Positions 6,377-7,381 of a stretch of 7,381 nucleotides of DNA are shown here, piece by piece; positions within the stretch are counted from its first letter, which is position 1, and each line of letters opens with the position of its first letter. The position numbers and the translations under genes are program-made. The DNA comes from an uncultured Chloroflexota bacterium (GTDB lineage: Bacteria; Chloroflexota; Dehalococcoidia; Lucifugimonadales; CAJWER01). The notes beneath the pieces are model-generated. The model searched no databases. It was not told the DNA's origin and saw only the letters and a list, made by a program, of their open reading frames with translations. Location: contig CAJWER010000144.1 of assembly GCA_913030785.1 (NCBI GenBank), positions 1 through 7,381 on the forward strand, written 5' to 3'.

Positions 6377-6417
6377 GGGTGACGTATCGGGGGGGCCATT
6401 TCCGAAGGCATAAGGCT

Positions 6418-6446
6418 ATTTTACAGCCTGCGGCGTCCCATGTGTA
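6418..6446 (-). promoter_or_regulatory. ribF: Candidate promoter of ribF
   Basis: On the minus strand TAAAAT (6418-6423) is a good -10 and TACACA (6441-6446), four of six matches to TTGACA, lies exactly 17 bases upstream. The start would be near 6411, leaving a leader of about 35 bases. That leader is too short for an FMN riboswitch, and it holds a run of seven C in place of a ribosome binding site. Confidence 0.45.
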
Positions 6447-6461
6447 GCGAGGCCCATCGTA

Positions 6462-6480
6462 CGACGCAGGATAGGCGTCG
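6462..6480 (-). terminator. Small hairpin after the MFS gene, possible weak terminator
   Basis: CGACGC (6462-6467) is inverted as GCGTCG (6475-6480) around a 7-base loop, 49 bases past the MFS stop and just upstream of the ribF promoter. No T-run follows on the minus strand, so if it stops transcription it does so weakly or with Rho. Confidence 0.25.
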
Positions 6481-6529
6481 CAGCCCCATCCCTCCGAAGC
6501 CCGTCCCACGAACCCTCCTCGACCAGCCC

Positions 6530-7381
6530 CTAGTCTCCTTTTTCCAATCTCTGCTCCAGGGGTTTTCGGAGGGCCAGGCTGGCTGGCAGGATCATTGCCG
6601 TGACGCCGCTCATAATTGTGACGGCGAGTCTGATGTTCAGCAGGTCGGCGACCCGACCGTAGATAATGGGCGCGATGGTTCCGCCGGTCTCGGTGATCGT
6701 GTAGTAGTAGCCGTAGGCGCGTGGCCGGGTGCGCGTTGGGACGAAACTGGAAACGGTTGAGTAGAGCACCGACGAGGTGCCGTTGAGTCCGATGCCCAGG
6801 ACGAACATCAGCGGAGCCATTGCCAGGGTTGGGGTTGCAGAGGCTACCACTAGCAACGCTGCCGTTAGCCCTTTGGTGCCCCAGATCAGTCGAATGGCGC
6901 CGTAGCGATCGCCTAGCCACCCGGTGACATACTTGCCTACGGCGCCTCCTGCCAGCAGGAATAGCAGCATAATTAGGGTCTGCTGGTCGCTCATGCCTTT
7001 TTCCTTCATGATGAAGGGCAGGAAGGTGAGCGCTGCTGAACGGGTGGCCGAGTCGAGGAATCCGATGCCTCCAAGGGTCAGAAAACCACGGGTGTTGGTC
7101 TTTTCGAGCCCGCCTTCGCGGAACTTCTCAAGACTGGCCGACGGCCTACCGCGGTCGACCGTGCGCCTCAAGAACATAGCAAGCGTCATGAAGACCAGAC
7201 CGCCCAGCCCAACGATTCGCATCGTGGCGCGCCAGCCGTACCTGATCGCCACCAGGAGGGCGACGGCGGGCGCCGCCATCTTGCCCAGGTCGCCGGCGAA
7301 ATTGACCGTGCCCACGGCAGTGCTGCGACCTTCGTCGTAGCACCTGGACACCATGCTGGTGGCAAGGGGGTGTTGCGTGCC
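6530..7381 (-). CDS. Major facilitator superfamily transporter, C-terminal part
   Basis: The frame is open from the right edge to a TAG at 6530-6532, giving 283 residues, about the C-terminal two-thirds of an MFS carrier. The first visible residues are GTQHPLATSMVSR, followed by NFAGDLGKM, then a hydrophobic helix and the basic stop LRRTVDRG. A charged central loop of about 30 residues precedes the second six-helix bundle. TM7 begins at FLTLGGIGFLDSATRSA. GWLGDRYGAIRLI is a motif-A-like loop (GxxxDRxG). Helices with VLGIGLNGTSSVLYS and TITETGGTIAPIIYG follow, and the protein ends on a basic/acidic tail. It should be an inner-membrane secondary transporter driven by ion or substrate gradients. 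The GTQHP and NFxGDxGK segments recall fosmidomycin-resistance-like or uncharacterised MFS_1 carriers, but the substrate cannot be read from sequence. The ATG at 7352-7354 is internal; the true start lies beyond the window. Confidence 0.88.
   Translation of the reverse strand, partial: GTQHPLATSMVSRCYDEGRSTAVGTVNFAGDLGKMAAPAVALLVAIRYGWRATMRIVGLGGLVFMTLAMFLRRTVDRGRPSASLEKFREGGLEKTNTRGFLTLGGIGFLDSATRSAALTFLPFIMKEKGMSDQQTLIMLLFLLAGGAVGKYVTGWLGDRYGAIRLIWGTKGLTAALLVVASATPTLAMAPLMFVLGIGLNGTSSVLYSTVSSFVPTRTRPRAYGYYYTITETGGTIAPIIYGRVADLLNIRLAVTIMSGVTAMILPASLALRKPLEQRLEKGD

Noticed and set aside
6377..6529. FMN riboswitch upstream of ribF
   Set aside because: A short CTTCGGAGGGATGGGGCTG stretch vaguely recalls the 5' part of the RFN element, but the remaining conserved segments are missing and it lies upstream of the likely promoter.
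5985..6920. 311-residue minus-strand open frame
   Set aside because: It overlaps ribF and the MFS gene in another frame. The translation is rich in Arg, His and Pro with no motif, as expected for the shadow of GC-rich genes.
1..7381. CRISPR array, tRNA or rRNA gene, insertion sequence, phage or defence genes
   Set aside because: No regularly spaced repeats, no tRNA T-arm, no transposase or integrase motifs and no defence-type domains were found on either strand.

Overview
The window is ordinary bacterial chromosome: six protein-coding genes (two cut by the window edges), moderately GC-rich, with short intergenic gaps. The marks of a horizontally acquired island are missing: there is no transposase, integrase, CRISPR array, toxin or phage gene. 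The FtsH type, the TyrZ-like tyrosyl-tRNA synthetase, the housekeeping gene set and a 'CTGAGCCCGTCGAAGGG'-type intergenic repeat together suggest an uncultivated Chloroflexota lineage (Dehalococcoidia / SAR202-like). That placement is inference from recalled family resemblance and was not tested.

Layout: the left edge (1-278, minus) holds the N-terminus of an M16 zinc peptidase. A 346-bp divergent intergenic region follows, with a candidate promoter for each side and a dyad near the ftsH promoter. ftsH (625-2499, plus) encodes a complete membrane AAA+ zinc protease. The 406-bp gap 2500-2905 lies between the convergent ends of ftsH and the next gene. It is packed with short palindromes and two related REP-like repeats and appears to hold no gene.

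From 2906 to the right edge all genes are on the minus strand. In order of transcription they are an MFS transporter (C-terminal part), ribF (FMN/FAD synthesis), tyrS (tyrosyl-tRNA synthetase) and a class V PLP aminotransferase of the alanine/serine-glyoxylate type. ribF and tyrS are 50 bp apart and probably co-transcribed. The aminotransferase follows tyrS by 109 bp and has its own plausible promoter. ribF also has a plausible promoter just after the transporter gene.

The genes serve separate housekeeping roles: membrane protein quality control, peptide cleavage, flavin cofactors, translation, amino-acid/glyoxylate metabolism and transport. I see no previously undescribed multi-gene system. 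The points most worth checking are the structured repeat cluster at 2606-2860, an extra charged segment in TyrRS, and the matching start contexts and possible operator between the M16 gene and ftsH.
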